Source: an uncultured Clostridia bacterium
GTDB taxonomy: Bacteria; Bacillota; Clostridia; Oscillospirales; Acutalibacteraceae
Direction: 5' to 3'
DNA: 20,677 nucleotides
Assembly: GCA_947567585.1 (NCBI GenBank)
Contig: CANONE010000020.1
Coordinates: forward strand, 1 to 20,677
Shown here: piece by piece, positions 15,576 to 20,677 of the stretch
Layout of the letters: every line of letters starts with the position of its first letter
Numbering within the stretch: the first letter of the stretch is position 1
The notes under the pieces: model-generated
Told to the model about the DNA's origin: nothing
The model's input: the letters and a program-made list of their open reading frames with translations, nothing else
The model's database searches: none
Position numbers and translations under genes: made by a program

Positions 15576-15586
15576 GAGAAAGGAGG
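15576..15586 (+). promoter_or_regulatory. orphan ribosome binding site after terL
   Basis: AGAAAGGAGG, a near-perfect Shine-Dalgarno sequence, stands about 30 bases after the terL stop. No ATG or GTG opens a frame behind it; a TTG follows with zero spacing and a CTG at 15594 opens only about 28 codons. It probably belonged to the gene that once followed terL, such as a portal gene. Confidence 0.55.
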
Positions 15587-15631
15587 TTGACAGCTGGCGG
15601 CCGCTCCAAAGCGCCCACCGCCAAATCAAAA

Positions 15632-15703
15632 ACCCAAAAATCAACATAAAAAGTTTCGCCCGCCTTTTCAAAGGCGGTAGGTTGTTAAGGGCAACGCCCT
15701 TAA
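15632..15703 (-). repeat. dispersed hairpin element, copy C (terL-holin gap)
   Basis: Read on the minus strand: hairpin TTAAGGGC-GTT-GCCCTTAA (15703-15685), a short spacer, hairpin CGCCTTT/AAAGGCG (15677-15661), then the tail GAAACTTTTTATGTTGATTT. This has the same architecture as copies A and B. It sits exactly where the phage structural genes are missing and ends just before the holin ribosome binding site. Confidence 0.65.
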
Positions 15704-15730
15704 GGTCTAAAAAAGAGGAGGTTACCACAA

Positions 15731-16168
15731 ATGCAGATGATACACACAAAAAAGATAGTAGCCGGGGTGTTGGCGGCGGCTGGGGGGATGGCGGCCCAGG
15801 CGCTGGGGGGATGGGATGTGACGTTGCAGGTGCTGGTGGGGTTTATCGCCGCGGACTATGCGACGGGGCTTTTGGTGGCGGGGGTGTTTCACCGGTCGGA
15901 GAAAACGGCGGGAGGGGCGCTGTCCAGCCGGGCGGGGTTTCAGGGGATTGCGCGCAAATGCGGGATTTTCCTGCTGGTGCTGCTGGCGGTTCTCCTGGAC
16001 CGGGCCACGGGGAATACCTGCATACGCGCGGCGGTGTGCCTTTTTTTCATTGCCAACGAGGGGCTTTCGGTGCTGGAAAACCTGGGGCTGATGGGCGTGC
16101 CCTATCCCCGGTTCCTTCGGGAAATGCTGGAGGCCCTGCGGGAGAAAAACAATGGGAGGGAAGAATAG
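15731..16168 (+). CDS. phage holin / toxin-secretion holin family protein
   Basis: A 145-residue membrane protein with three to four hydrophobic segments (about 8-26, 32-54, 77-95, 98-112) and a charged C-terminal tail. The motifs GFIAADYATGLLVAG, SSRAGFQGIARKCG and FFIANEGLSVLENLG are typical of the toxin-secretion/phage-lysis holin family found in Clostridia. Holins form membrane holes that let endolysin reach the wall; relatives in C. difficile toxin loci export large proteins without lysis. GAGGAGG lies 9 bases before the ATG. Its stop codon directly touches the amidase ATG, the usual lysis-cassette layout. The frame is intact. Confidence 0.92.
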   Translation: MQMIHTKKIVAGVLAAAGGMAAQALGGWDVTLQVLVGFIAADYATGLLVAGVFHRSEKTAGGALSSRAGFQGIARKCGIFLLVLLAVLLDRATGNTCIRAAVCLFFIANEGLSVLENLGLMGVPYPRFLREMLEALREKNNGREE

Positions 16169-16870
16169 ATGGACTATGGAATACAGGTGGTAAAAAAACT
16201 GTGCCCCCAAAATAAGTACCCCATAAAATGCCCTTTTACCCGGACGCCAACCCGGGTGGTCATTCACAACACAGCCAACGACGCGCCTGCGGCCAATGAG
16301 ATCAGCTATATGCTGAATAGGCCCGAGGAGGTATCCTTTCATTTCGCGGTGGATGATAAGGGGGCTGTCCAGGGCCTGCCTCTGGACCGCAACGCCTGGG
16401 CCAGCGGAGACGGCCGGGGCCGGGGGAACATGGAGGGAATTCACATAGAGATCTGCTACTCGCTGTCTGGGGGAGAACGCTTTTGCCAGGCGGAGGAAAA
16501 CGCTGCCAAGCTGACGGCGGGGCTTCTCCGGCAGTACGGCTGGGGGCTGGACCGGGTCTGTAAGCACCAGGACTTCGATGGGAAATACTGCCCCCACCGG
16601 ACCCTGGACCTGGGCTGGCGGCGCTTTCTCAGGCTGGTGGAAAAAAACCTAACCGAGAATAAAAAGGAGGAGATGAAAATGGACTATGCCGCCTTTGTGG
16701 GGTATATGGAGAGATACCGCCAAGAAGCGGGCAGGGCGGTATCTCCCTGGGCAAAAGCCGCCTGGGAGAAGGCGGAGCAGGCGGGCGTACTGGACGGCGC
16801 CGGCCCGGGCTTGCCGCTGACCAGAGAGCAGTGCGCCGTGGTATTGGACCGGCTGGGGCTGCTGGGATAA
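16169..16870 (+). CDS. N-acetylmuramoyl-L-alanine amidase endolysin with C-terminal wall-binding region
   Basis: A 233-residue phage-type endolysin that cuts the bond between MurNAc and L-alanine. The Amidase_2 domain spans about 20-150. The zinc ligands are visible as His33 (VVIHNTA), His133 and Cys141 (CKHQDFDGKYCPH), with the same H-x7-C spacing as T7 lysozyme. No signal peptide is present, so release depends on the adjacent holin. After a charged linker, residues 171-233 form a small domain with SPWAKAAWEKAEQAGVLDG and LTREQCAVVLDRLGLLG, resembling S-layer-like wall-binding repeats of clostridial lysins. The linker DNA contains a strong internal ribosome binding site and in-frame ATG (see that entry). 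A strong terminator follows 20 bases after the stop. Confidence 0.95.
   Translation: MDYGIQVVKKLCPQNKYPIKCPFTRTPTRVVIHNTANDAPAANEISYMLNRPEEVSFHFAVDDKGAVQGLPLDRNAWASGDGRGRGNMEGIHIEICYSLSGGERFCQAEENAAKLTAGLLRQYGWGLDRVCKHQDFDGKYCPHRTLDLGWRRFLRLVEKNLTENKKEEMKMDYAAFVGYMERYRQEAGRAVSPWAKAAWEKAEQAGVLDGAGPGLPLTREQCAVVLDRLGLLG
16661..16681 (+). promoter_or_regulatory. internal ribosome binding site and start codon inside the endolysin gene
   Basis: AAAAAGGAGG (16661-16670) is followed at ideal distance by an in-frame ATG at 16679; another in-frame ATG at 16673 is too close. Initiation at 16679 would yield a separate 63-residue wall-binding domain ending at 16870. The word is a far better Shine-Dalgarno site than that of the full-length start. 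Confidence 0.65.
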
Positions 16871-16889
16871 AATAGGGTAAAAGAGAAAG

Positions 16890-16959
16890 GCGGTCAAAGG
16901 GCGCCATAGTCAGCGGGGTTTCAGCTCGCTCACTATATATGTCCTTTGGCCGCTTTTTT
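16890..16959 (+). terminator. strong intrinsic terminator of the phage-derived operon
   Basis: GCGGTCAAAGG (16890-16900) and CCTTTGGCCGC (16943-16953) form an 11-bp stem, with an inner stem TAGT/ACTA and AGCG/CGCT, followed by six T residues (16954-16959). It lies 20 bases after the amidase stop. Confidence 0.9.
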
Positions 16960-16977
16960 CGCGGTATTCTATAGGTC

Positions 16978-17025
16978 CGGGGCAGGGCCGCAAAAGGCCC
17001 CTGCGTTCAACGCCTGTGAACGCAG
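16978..17025 (-). terminator. tandem hairpins after the MATE gene
   Basis: CTGCGTTCA (17001-17009) and TGAACGCAG (17017-17025) form a perfect 9-bp stem. A second GC-rich stem, GCAGGGCC/GGCCCCTGC, lies just left of it and shares bases with the first. Neither has a U-run on the minus strand, so termination may be inefficient. Confidence 0.5.
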
Positions 17026-17033
17026 GCTCTCAG

Positions 17034-18428
17034 CTATGCCCTCCCTTCCAGGCGTTTGGCGGTTTTCTTCTGGACGACCAGGTAGGATATCCAGGCCAGC
17101 ACGCCTGTCAGTGCCCAGGAAACCGGGTAGGAGGCGAAGAGCACCAGCCACTGGGGCCAGGCGGCGAATACCGTGTATACCCACAGCACCCGCAGCACGC
17201 AGGTGCCAAAGATAGTGTCCACCATAGGCAGTACAGAGTAGCCCATGCCCCGCATGCCGCCCACAAAGATATTCATGGGGCCGATGGTGAAGTAGAACAC
17301 GCTGTTAATCAGCATCCTCTGTTTGCCATAGGCGATGACAGCCGGGTCTGAGGAGTAAATGCTCAAAAGCGGGTTTGCCGCCAGATAGGCGGACACCCCC
17401 AGCACCAGCCCCAGAACCGTCACCAGCCCCATGCAGATGCGGATGGTCTTTTTCACCCGGTCCATTTTTTTGGCGCCATAATTCTGGCCCACAAAGCTTT
17501 GGGCCCCCTGGGTAAAGGCGTCCAAGCTGGTGAAAAGGAATCCCTCAATGTTCCCGGCGGCGGTGCTGCCCGCCATGGCCACGGAGCCAAAGGAGTTGAT
17601 GGTAGACTGAATCAGCACATTGGAGATAGAGAACATGCTGCTCTGTATCCCGGCGGGTATGCCGATTTTGGTCATGTCCCGCAGCTTGGGACCATATATT
17701 TTCAGGTCCCGGAGGCTCAGCTGGTAGGGGCCCTCGCTGCGCATCAGACAGAGGATGACCAGGGTGGCGGACACGCACTGGGAGATCACGGTGGCCAGCG
17801 CCACCCCCGCCACCCCCATGTGCAGGGAAATGACAAAAAACAGGTTCAGCGCCACGTTGATAATCCCCGCCGTCAGCAGGAAATACAGGGGCCGCTGGGT
17901 GTCGCCTACCGCCCGCAAAACCGCCGAGCCGAAATTATAGAGCATGGAAGCGGGCATTCCGGCAAAAATAATGCGCATGTAAAGCACCGAGTGGTCGATG
18001 ACGTCGGCGGGGGTATCCATCATCTGCAAAAGGGGCCGGGAAAGCCCGATTCCCAGGAAGATGAGAATGCACCCGCTGATGGCCGCGATGAGGATGGCCG
18101 TATGTACGGTCTCTTTCAGGTCCCGGTTTTGCCCCGCGCCGTAAAACCGGGCGCAGAGCACGTTTACCCCAATGGAGAGCCCCATAAAAAGGTTGATAAT
18201 CAACATGTTCAGCGCCCCGGTGGAGCCCACCGCCGCCAAGGCGTGGCTACCGGCAAAGCGGCCCACCACCACAATATCCGCCGCGTTAAAAAGCAGCTGT
18301 AGGATCCCCGATATGGCCAGCGGCACTGAAAACTGCACCAGCTTGCCTAAAAGCGGGCCTTCCGTCATGTTGATCTCATAGGACCCCCGGCGGCCCCCAG
18401 GCCGCAGCCGTAAGTGAAAATTCTTCAT
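17034..18428 (-). CDS. MATE family efflux transporter
   Basis: A 464-residue membrane protein with about twelve hydrophobic helices in two similar halves, the MATE (NorM/DinF-like) layout. The N-terminal motif MTEGPLLGKLVQFSVPLAIS and the first-helix segment LLFNAADIVVVGRFAG are characteristic. MATE pumps export cationic drugs or metabolites in exchange for Na+ or H+. I chose ATG 18428 because AGGAAAGGG lies about 8 bases upstream; a start at 18539 would include the structured leader. A second possible start at MTEG, about 20 codons in, resembles many relatives but has no clear ribosome binding site. It is transcribed alone from a strong promoter, with a 120-base leader that folds. Substrate cannot be inferred. 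Confidence 0.95.
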   Translation of the reverse strand: MKNFHLRLRPGGRRGSYEINMTEGPLLGKLVQFSVPLAISGILQLLFNAADIVVVGRFAGSHALAAVGSTGALNMLIINLFMGLSIGVNVLCARFYGAGQNRDLKETVHTAILIAAISGCILIFLGIGLSRPLLQMMDTPADVIDHSVLYMRIIFAGMPASMLYNFGSAVLRAVGDTQRPLYFLLTAGIINVALNLFFVISLHMGVAGVALATVISQCVSATLVILCLMRSEGPYQLSLRDLKIYGPKLRDMTKIGIPAGIQSSMFSISNVLIQSTINSFGSVAMAGSTAAGNIEGFLFTSLDAFTQGAQSFVGQNYGAKKMDRVKKTIRICMGLVTVLGLVLGVSAYLAANPLLSIYSSDPAVIAYGKQRMLINSVFYFTIGPMNIFVGGMRGMGYSVLPMVDTIFGTCVLRVLWVYTVFAAWPQWLVLFASYPVSWALTGVLAWISYLVVQKKTAKRLEGRA

Positions 18429-18477
18429 GCGATATCCCTTTCCTCCCGTGTGTTTTATTCCCATAAGAAATCCGTCT

Positions 18478-18537
18478 GGAGTTTTCCGGTGCTTTCGCAA
18501 AGCGAAAGGCGAGCCCTTGGGGCGAGAGGGAAACTCC
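18478..18537 (-). promoter_or_regulatory. structured 5' leader of the MATE mRNA (possible riboswitch-like element)
   Basis: In the RNA, GGAGUUUCC (from 18537) pairs with GGAAAACUCC (to 18478) to close a junction. Two hairpins hang from it: GCCC-CAA-GGGC and CUUUCGC-UUU-GCGAAAG. The fold lies wholly between the promoter and the ribosome binding site. Part of its 5' strand (UUUCC) is complementary to GGAAA in the ribosome binding site, so an alternative fold could hide it. I recognise no known riboswitch consensus. Confidence 0.5.
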
Positions 18538-18557
18538 ATGATGTGCGCTTTGCGTAC

Positions 18558-18586
18558 ATTATAGCACAGCCGGAAGGGACAAGCAA
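18558..18586 (-). promoter_or_regulatory. sigma-A promoter of the MATE gene (extended -10)
   Basis: On the minus strand TTGCTT (18586-18581) and a perfect TATAAT (18563-18558) are 17 bases apart, and TGC directly before TATAAT makes an extended -10. Transcription would start near 18551, about 120 bases before the ATG. Confidence 0.82.
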
Positions 18587-18667
18587 GCCCTGGCGCGGGG
18601 AAGTTCGACAGATAATGTAGAACCGGCGGCGTGATTTATGTGCAAAGCGGGAGCCATAGAAAACCCG

Positions 18668-19252
18668 TCAGCCGTCTAGTTCAAAGCATAGGCCGCACCG
18701 CTCCATCACGGAGAAGGCCGCGAAATACCGTTCCTCTAAGGGGATCCACCGGTCCCGAAAGGCCGGGAGGCCCTCTGGGCCGTTGCGGGCCTCAATACGC
18801 CGGATTTGCGTCTGGGGGTCCACATGCAAAAACACACGCAGATTGTAGAAGTTCCGAAGCGCCGGATGGCAGCTATAGGAGCCCTCCACAATCACCGCCG
18901 GCCCTGCCTCTACCCGGACAGGCTGGGAAAAGCTTTGGCTGCGGCAGTTATAGGGCCGGTACACAGCTTGGCCGCCCTTGCATAGGGGAGAGAGCGCCTC
19001 CTCCAAAAACCGTTCCCAGTCCACATTGCCGCCGGGCTCCGCCAGCCTGGGGGCCGTGCGCTGCTCCGGGCGTAAAAAGAAATCGTCCATGTGGACCACG
19101 CCCCAGCCCGTGTTCCGCTGCAATTCTTTGGCCAGGGTGGTTTTCCCCGAGGCGCAGCGGCCGTCTATAGCGATGATGAAAGGCGAACCCGCCCGGGGAA
19201 CGGCGGCGATTCTAGCGGCGGCCGCGGCCGCGTCAAGCTTCTGTATGTTCAT
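18668..19252 (-). CDS. uridine kinase-like P-loop kinase
   Basis: A 194-residue soluble P-loop kinase. The Walker A motif GRCASGKTT lies at 31-39. VVHMDDFFL (52-60) carries the substrate and Mg acidic residues typical of the uridine kinase/phosphoribulokinase group, and IVEGSYSCHP matches their second core strand. A lid region with arginines (QIRRIEARNG) follows. Such enzymes phosphorylate nucleosides or small vitamin precursors. The gene overlaps the upstream ECF S-component gene by 20 bases, so the two proteins are almost certainly made together. The kinase may trap the compound taken up by the transporter by phosphorylation. Function beyond 'kinase of a small hydroxylated metabolite' is inference. 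Confidence 0.85.
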   Translation of the reverse strand: MNIQKLDAAAAAARIAAVPRAGSPFIIAIDGRCASGKTTLAKELQRNTGWGVVHMDDFFLRPEQRTAPRLAEPGGNVDWERFLEEALSPLCKGGQAVYRPYNCRSQSFSQPVRVEAGPAVIVEGSYSCHPALRNFYNLRVFLHVDPQTQIRRIEARNGPEGLPAFRDRWIPLEERYFAAFSVMERCGLCFELDG

Positions 19253-19799
19253 GGCTGTCCTCGCGGGCTTTGAAGGGAACCAGCCCGGTGCGGTCCAAAG
19301 CCAGCATAACGGCGGGAATGAGGATCAGCTGCGCCAGAATCCCCGGGATGGCGTTGATAAAGGCGCCCGCTAAAAACATCTGCAGGGTAAAGCCGTTTCC
19401 AAACAGGCCCATCTGGACCGTCTGCACCAGTCCCCAGACCGCCCTTCCGGCCAGCATGGACAGCACCAGGCAGCGATAGAGCGCCAGAACGCAGCGCCAC
19501 TTGGAGAGGCTGTAGAGCAGGCCCACCGCCAGCCCGTATGTCATCAGCTCAAAGGCCATGCCGGTGGCCTGGGGGAAAAAGGCGGGCGCGCCGAACAGCG
19601 CCGAGCGCAGCAGGGGCAGGACAAAGCCCACCAGGGCGCCCCGCTGCCAGCCGCAGATCAGTCCGCAGAGAAGGACGGGGATGTGCATGGGCAGAAGCAT
19701 CTGGCCGATTTGGGGGATCTGCCCGGTGAGAAAGGGCAGCACCAGGCCAACGGCCAAAAACATGGCGGGCAGGATCAAGTTTTTTGAGATGGCTTTCAT
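19233..19799 (-). CDS. ECF transporter S component (substrate unknown)
   Basis: A 188-residue membrane protein with six predicted helices and a short charged tail. The stretch MLLPMHIPVLLCGLICGWQR and the following GFVLPLLRSALFG resemble substrate-binding S components of energy-coupling-factor vitamin transporters, which share one EcfAA'T energising module encoded elsewhere. GGAGG stands about 10 bases before the ATG at 19799. The 3' end overlaps the downstream kinase gene, suggesting coupled uptake and phosphorylation of one substrate. No riboswitch is visible in the leader, which would otherwise name the vitamin. The promoter is likely the one at 19832-19862. Confidence 0.85.
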   Translation of the reverse strand: MKAISKNLILPAMFLAVGLVLPFLTGQIPQIGQMLLPMHIPVLLCGLICGWQRGALVGFVLPLLRSALFGAPAFFPQATGMAFELMTYGLAVGLLYSLSKWRCVLALYRCLVLSMLAGRAVWGLVQTVQMGLFGNGFTLQMFLAGAFINAIPGILAQLILIPAVMLALDRTGLVPFKAREDSHEHTEA

Positions 19800-19831
19800 C
19801 TTTAGAACCTCCGTTTCGTTTTTGCAGAATT

Positions 19832-19862
19832 ATTATAGCCCTTGGAGTACGGTCCATGTCAA
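19832..19862 (-). promoter_or_regulatory. promoter of the ECF-kinase pair with long (19-base) spacer
   Basis: On the minus strand TTGACA (19862-19857) and TATAAT (19837-19832) are both perfect but 19 bases apart, two more than ideal. The spacer contains TGGA-N6-TCCA, a short dyad. Over-long spacers with a dyad are typical of MerR-type activated promoters. Confidence 0.55.
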
Positions 19863-20019
19863 GCCCCTCTTTATATATAACGTATGCAATCGCGCCATTT
19901 CACCAAAGGAAGCGGGAAACGCCCCTGGCCGGCGGAGGAATTGTCATCCGGCGCCCCAACCCGCACACTTTCCATCCTGGCACATAGAATGGACTAAGAA
20001 CCCCAAAGGAGGAGATATT

Positions 20020-20175
20020 ATGCCGGATAACGAGGGCGTCCCTACTTTTGAAAACAGGGATTGCTTCAAAGAGGCCGTCTGTATCGACGCTATGAGAATT
20101 TATGATTCCTGTAGCGAATTACATAAATCACCTTATAGGTCAGTTGAACTTTCACATGCTCCACCAGCAGCGTGA
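20020..20175 (+). pseudogene. truncated 5' end of a conserved clostridial protein gene
   Basis: A perfect ribosome binding site (AAAGGAGGAGAT, 20005-20016) precedes ATG 20020, and the frame runs 51 codons. The first 33 residues, including NRDCFKEAVCIDAMRIYDSC, resemble from memory the N-terminus of a larger conserved protein of unknown function in Clostridia, where the sequence continues with something like SDKDCLED. Here, after DSCS (near 20115), composition and sequence change abruptly to an AT-richer stretch, and the frame ends 18 codons later next to a palindrome. I infer a truncation by deletion or insertion. A real small protein of 51 residues cannot be excluded, since the translation signals are excellent. 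Confidence 0.6.
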
Positions 20176-20187
20176 CGCTGCACCCAA

Positions 20188-20224
20188 CCCGCGCACCTAC
20201 ATTTGTGGGTGCGCGGGCTTTTTG
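20188..20224 (+). terminator. intrinsic terminator with an overlapping alternative hairpin
   Basis: CCCGCGCACC (20188-20197) pairs with GGTGCGCGGG (20208-20217), followed by CTTTTT. The 3' arm can instead pair downstream as CGCGGGC-TTTTT-GCCCGCG (20212-20230), which would bury the T-run, a terminator/antiterminator-like choice. Confidence 0.75.
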
Positions 20225-20319
20225 CCCGCGAAGAGGTGGCATCCTTTTTGTATGGCCGTCCCAAAAGCACGCCAGGCGTTTGTCCTGGCCTGTCCATTAG
20301 AGTTACTGATGAATAAATG

Positions 20320-20357
20320 AAAAAAGCCGTCGCTTGGATAACCCAGGCGGCGGTTTT
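20320..20357 (-). terminator. intrinsic terminator hairpin (bidirectional)
   Basis: AAAAA, then CCGTCGCTTGG after one bulged G, pairs with CCAGGCGGCGG and TTTTT around an ATAAC loop. On the minus strand the stem runs into CTTTTTTCATTTATT, a good terminator for any leftward transcript from beyond 20375. On the plus strand the T-run is GGTTTTTC. Confidence 0.65.
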
Positions 20358-20374
20358 TCATAATCGCGCTGCTA

Positions 20375-20677
20375 ATGGTCATGGCAATGATTCCGCTCAG
20401 TGCTGCTGCGGCGGAAGGGCCGTCTGAGCCGACTCCAGAACCGAGTCCGGCCCCGACGGTAGCCGCGCCGGATGTGACGGTGAATAACCGGAACACGGCG
20501 AAGCCGGAGCAGGCAGGCGACCCGTACACGGTAACGGTACAGGACGCCACCAGCGTATCCATGGCATGGGTACCGGCGAAAGATGATGAAGGGAATGCCT
20601 ACTCGGCGCAGGTAGTAACCGCGCGGAACGTAACGATAGGCGTGCCGTTCAACATGCTGGACCTGTTGCAGGAAGGG
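20375..20677 (+). CDS. secreted protein, 5' part only, start disturbed
   Basis: From ATG 20375 the frame is open to the window end (101 codons): a hydrophobic stretch (MVMAMIPLSAAAA), a Pro/Glu/Thr linker (EGPSEPTPEPSPAPTV), then a soluble, Thr/Val-rich region containing YTVTVQDATSVSMAWVPAKD. The same frame is open leftward to a TAA at 20339 and encodes RRFFIIALL directly before the ATG. A normal signal peptide would therefore start upstream, but no ATG exists in that frame. An ATG at 20317 (MKKAVAWITQ) is one frame off, so a single-base frameshift would restore MKK...RRFFIIALLMVMAM. No ribosome binding site precedes either ATG. It is probably a cell-surface or exported protein; I do not recognise the family. 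The gene may be non-functional at its 5' end. Confidence 0.6.
   Translation, partial: MVMAMIPLSAAAAEGPSEPTPEPSPAPTVAAPDVTVNNRNTAKPEQAGDPYTVTVQDATSVSMAWVPAKDDEGNAYSAQVVTARNVTIGVPFNMLDLLQEG

Larger units (their letters stand above)
20116..20358. other. palindrome-rich junction between two broken genes
   Basis: About 240 bases without a credible gene. They hold four hairpins: GCAGCG-TGA-CGCTGC (20167-20181), the terminator at 20188-20224, GCCAGG-N7-CCTGGC (20271-20289) and the terminator at 20320-20357. Near-matching words GAATTAC...ATAAAT (from 20116) and GAGTTACTGATGAATAAATG (20300-20319) stand at its two ends. The stretch begins AT-rich, unlike its surroundings, and may be a small palindromic insertion or deletion scar. 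Confidence 0.5.

Noticed and set aside
13260..17033. Attachment-site direct repeats or an integrase bounding the phage genes
   Set aside because: No convincing flanking direct repeat was seen by eye and no integrase is present in the window.
20252..20320. Frame beginning MAVPKARQ, resembling the start of ribosomal protein L32
   Set aside because: Only five residues match; the rest diverges, a hairpin lies inside and the ribosome binding site is poorly spaced.
20197..20562. 121-codon minus-strand frame across the terminators
   Set aside because: It runs through two terminator hairpins and is antisense to the signal-peptide frame.

Overview
The window looks like a piece of chromosome from a GC-rich member of the Clostridia, most likely an Oscillospiraceae-type gut Firmicute. 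The reasons are strong AGGAGG-type ribosome binding sites, a class I heat-shock operon in the order hrcA-grpE-dnaK-dnaJ with a perfect CIRCE operator, sigma-A type promoters, an ECF-type vitamin uptake component and PBSX-type phage terminase genes. No species call can be made from the sequence alone.

Layout. (1) 1-2640, plus strand: the end of a polysaccharide-export operon, with an ABC-2 permease cut by the window edge, its ATPase, and a family 2 glycosyltransferase. (2) 2798-3949, plus strand: a Gfo/Idh/MocA oxidoreductase with its own probable promoter. (3) 4054-9366, minus strand: the hrcA-grpE-dnaK-dnaJ chaperone operon behind a good promoter and CIRCE. A 558-base non-coding spacer full of repeats separates dnaK from dnaJ. 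(4) 9615-10907, minus strand: a UMF1/Atg22-like MFS transporter. (5) 11019-13259, minus strand: proB and proA, the first two steps of proline synthesis. (6) 13490-16959, plus strand: a compact phage-derived transcription unit with a consensus promoter and palindromic operator, a small protein, terminase small and large subunits, holin and amidase endolysin, closed by a strong terminator. All portal, capsid and tail genes are missing. (7) 17034-18428, minus strand: a MATE efflux pump with a structured leader. (8) 18668-19799, minus strand: an ECF S-component overlapping a uridine-kinase-like P-loop kinase. (9) 19980-20677: a disturbed region holding a truncated conserved clostridial gene, several palindromes and terminators, and the 5' part of a secreted protein whose start is broken.

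Two signals stand out. The first is the terminase-lysis cassette. It is a residue of a larger phage cluster, since an orphan ribosome binding site follows terL. Yet its reading frames are intact, it has a consensus promoter and operator, and its endolysin carries an internal translation start for a separate wall-binding domain. The second is a family of four dispersed non-coding elements (in the dnaK-dnaJ, grpE-dnaK, proB-proA and terL-holin gaps). They share an AAACTTTT-type tail, while their hairpin stems differ in sequence and stay paired, which suggests selection on structure. I found no CRISPR array, tRNA, rRNA or complete insertion sequence.
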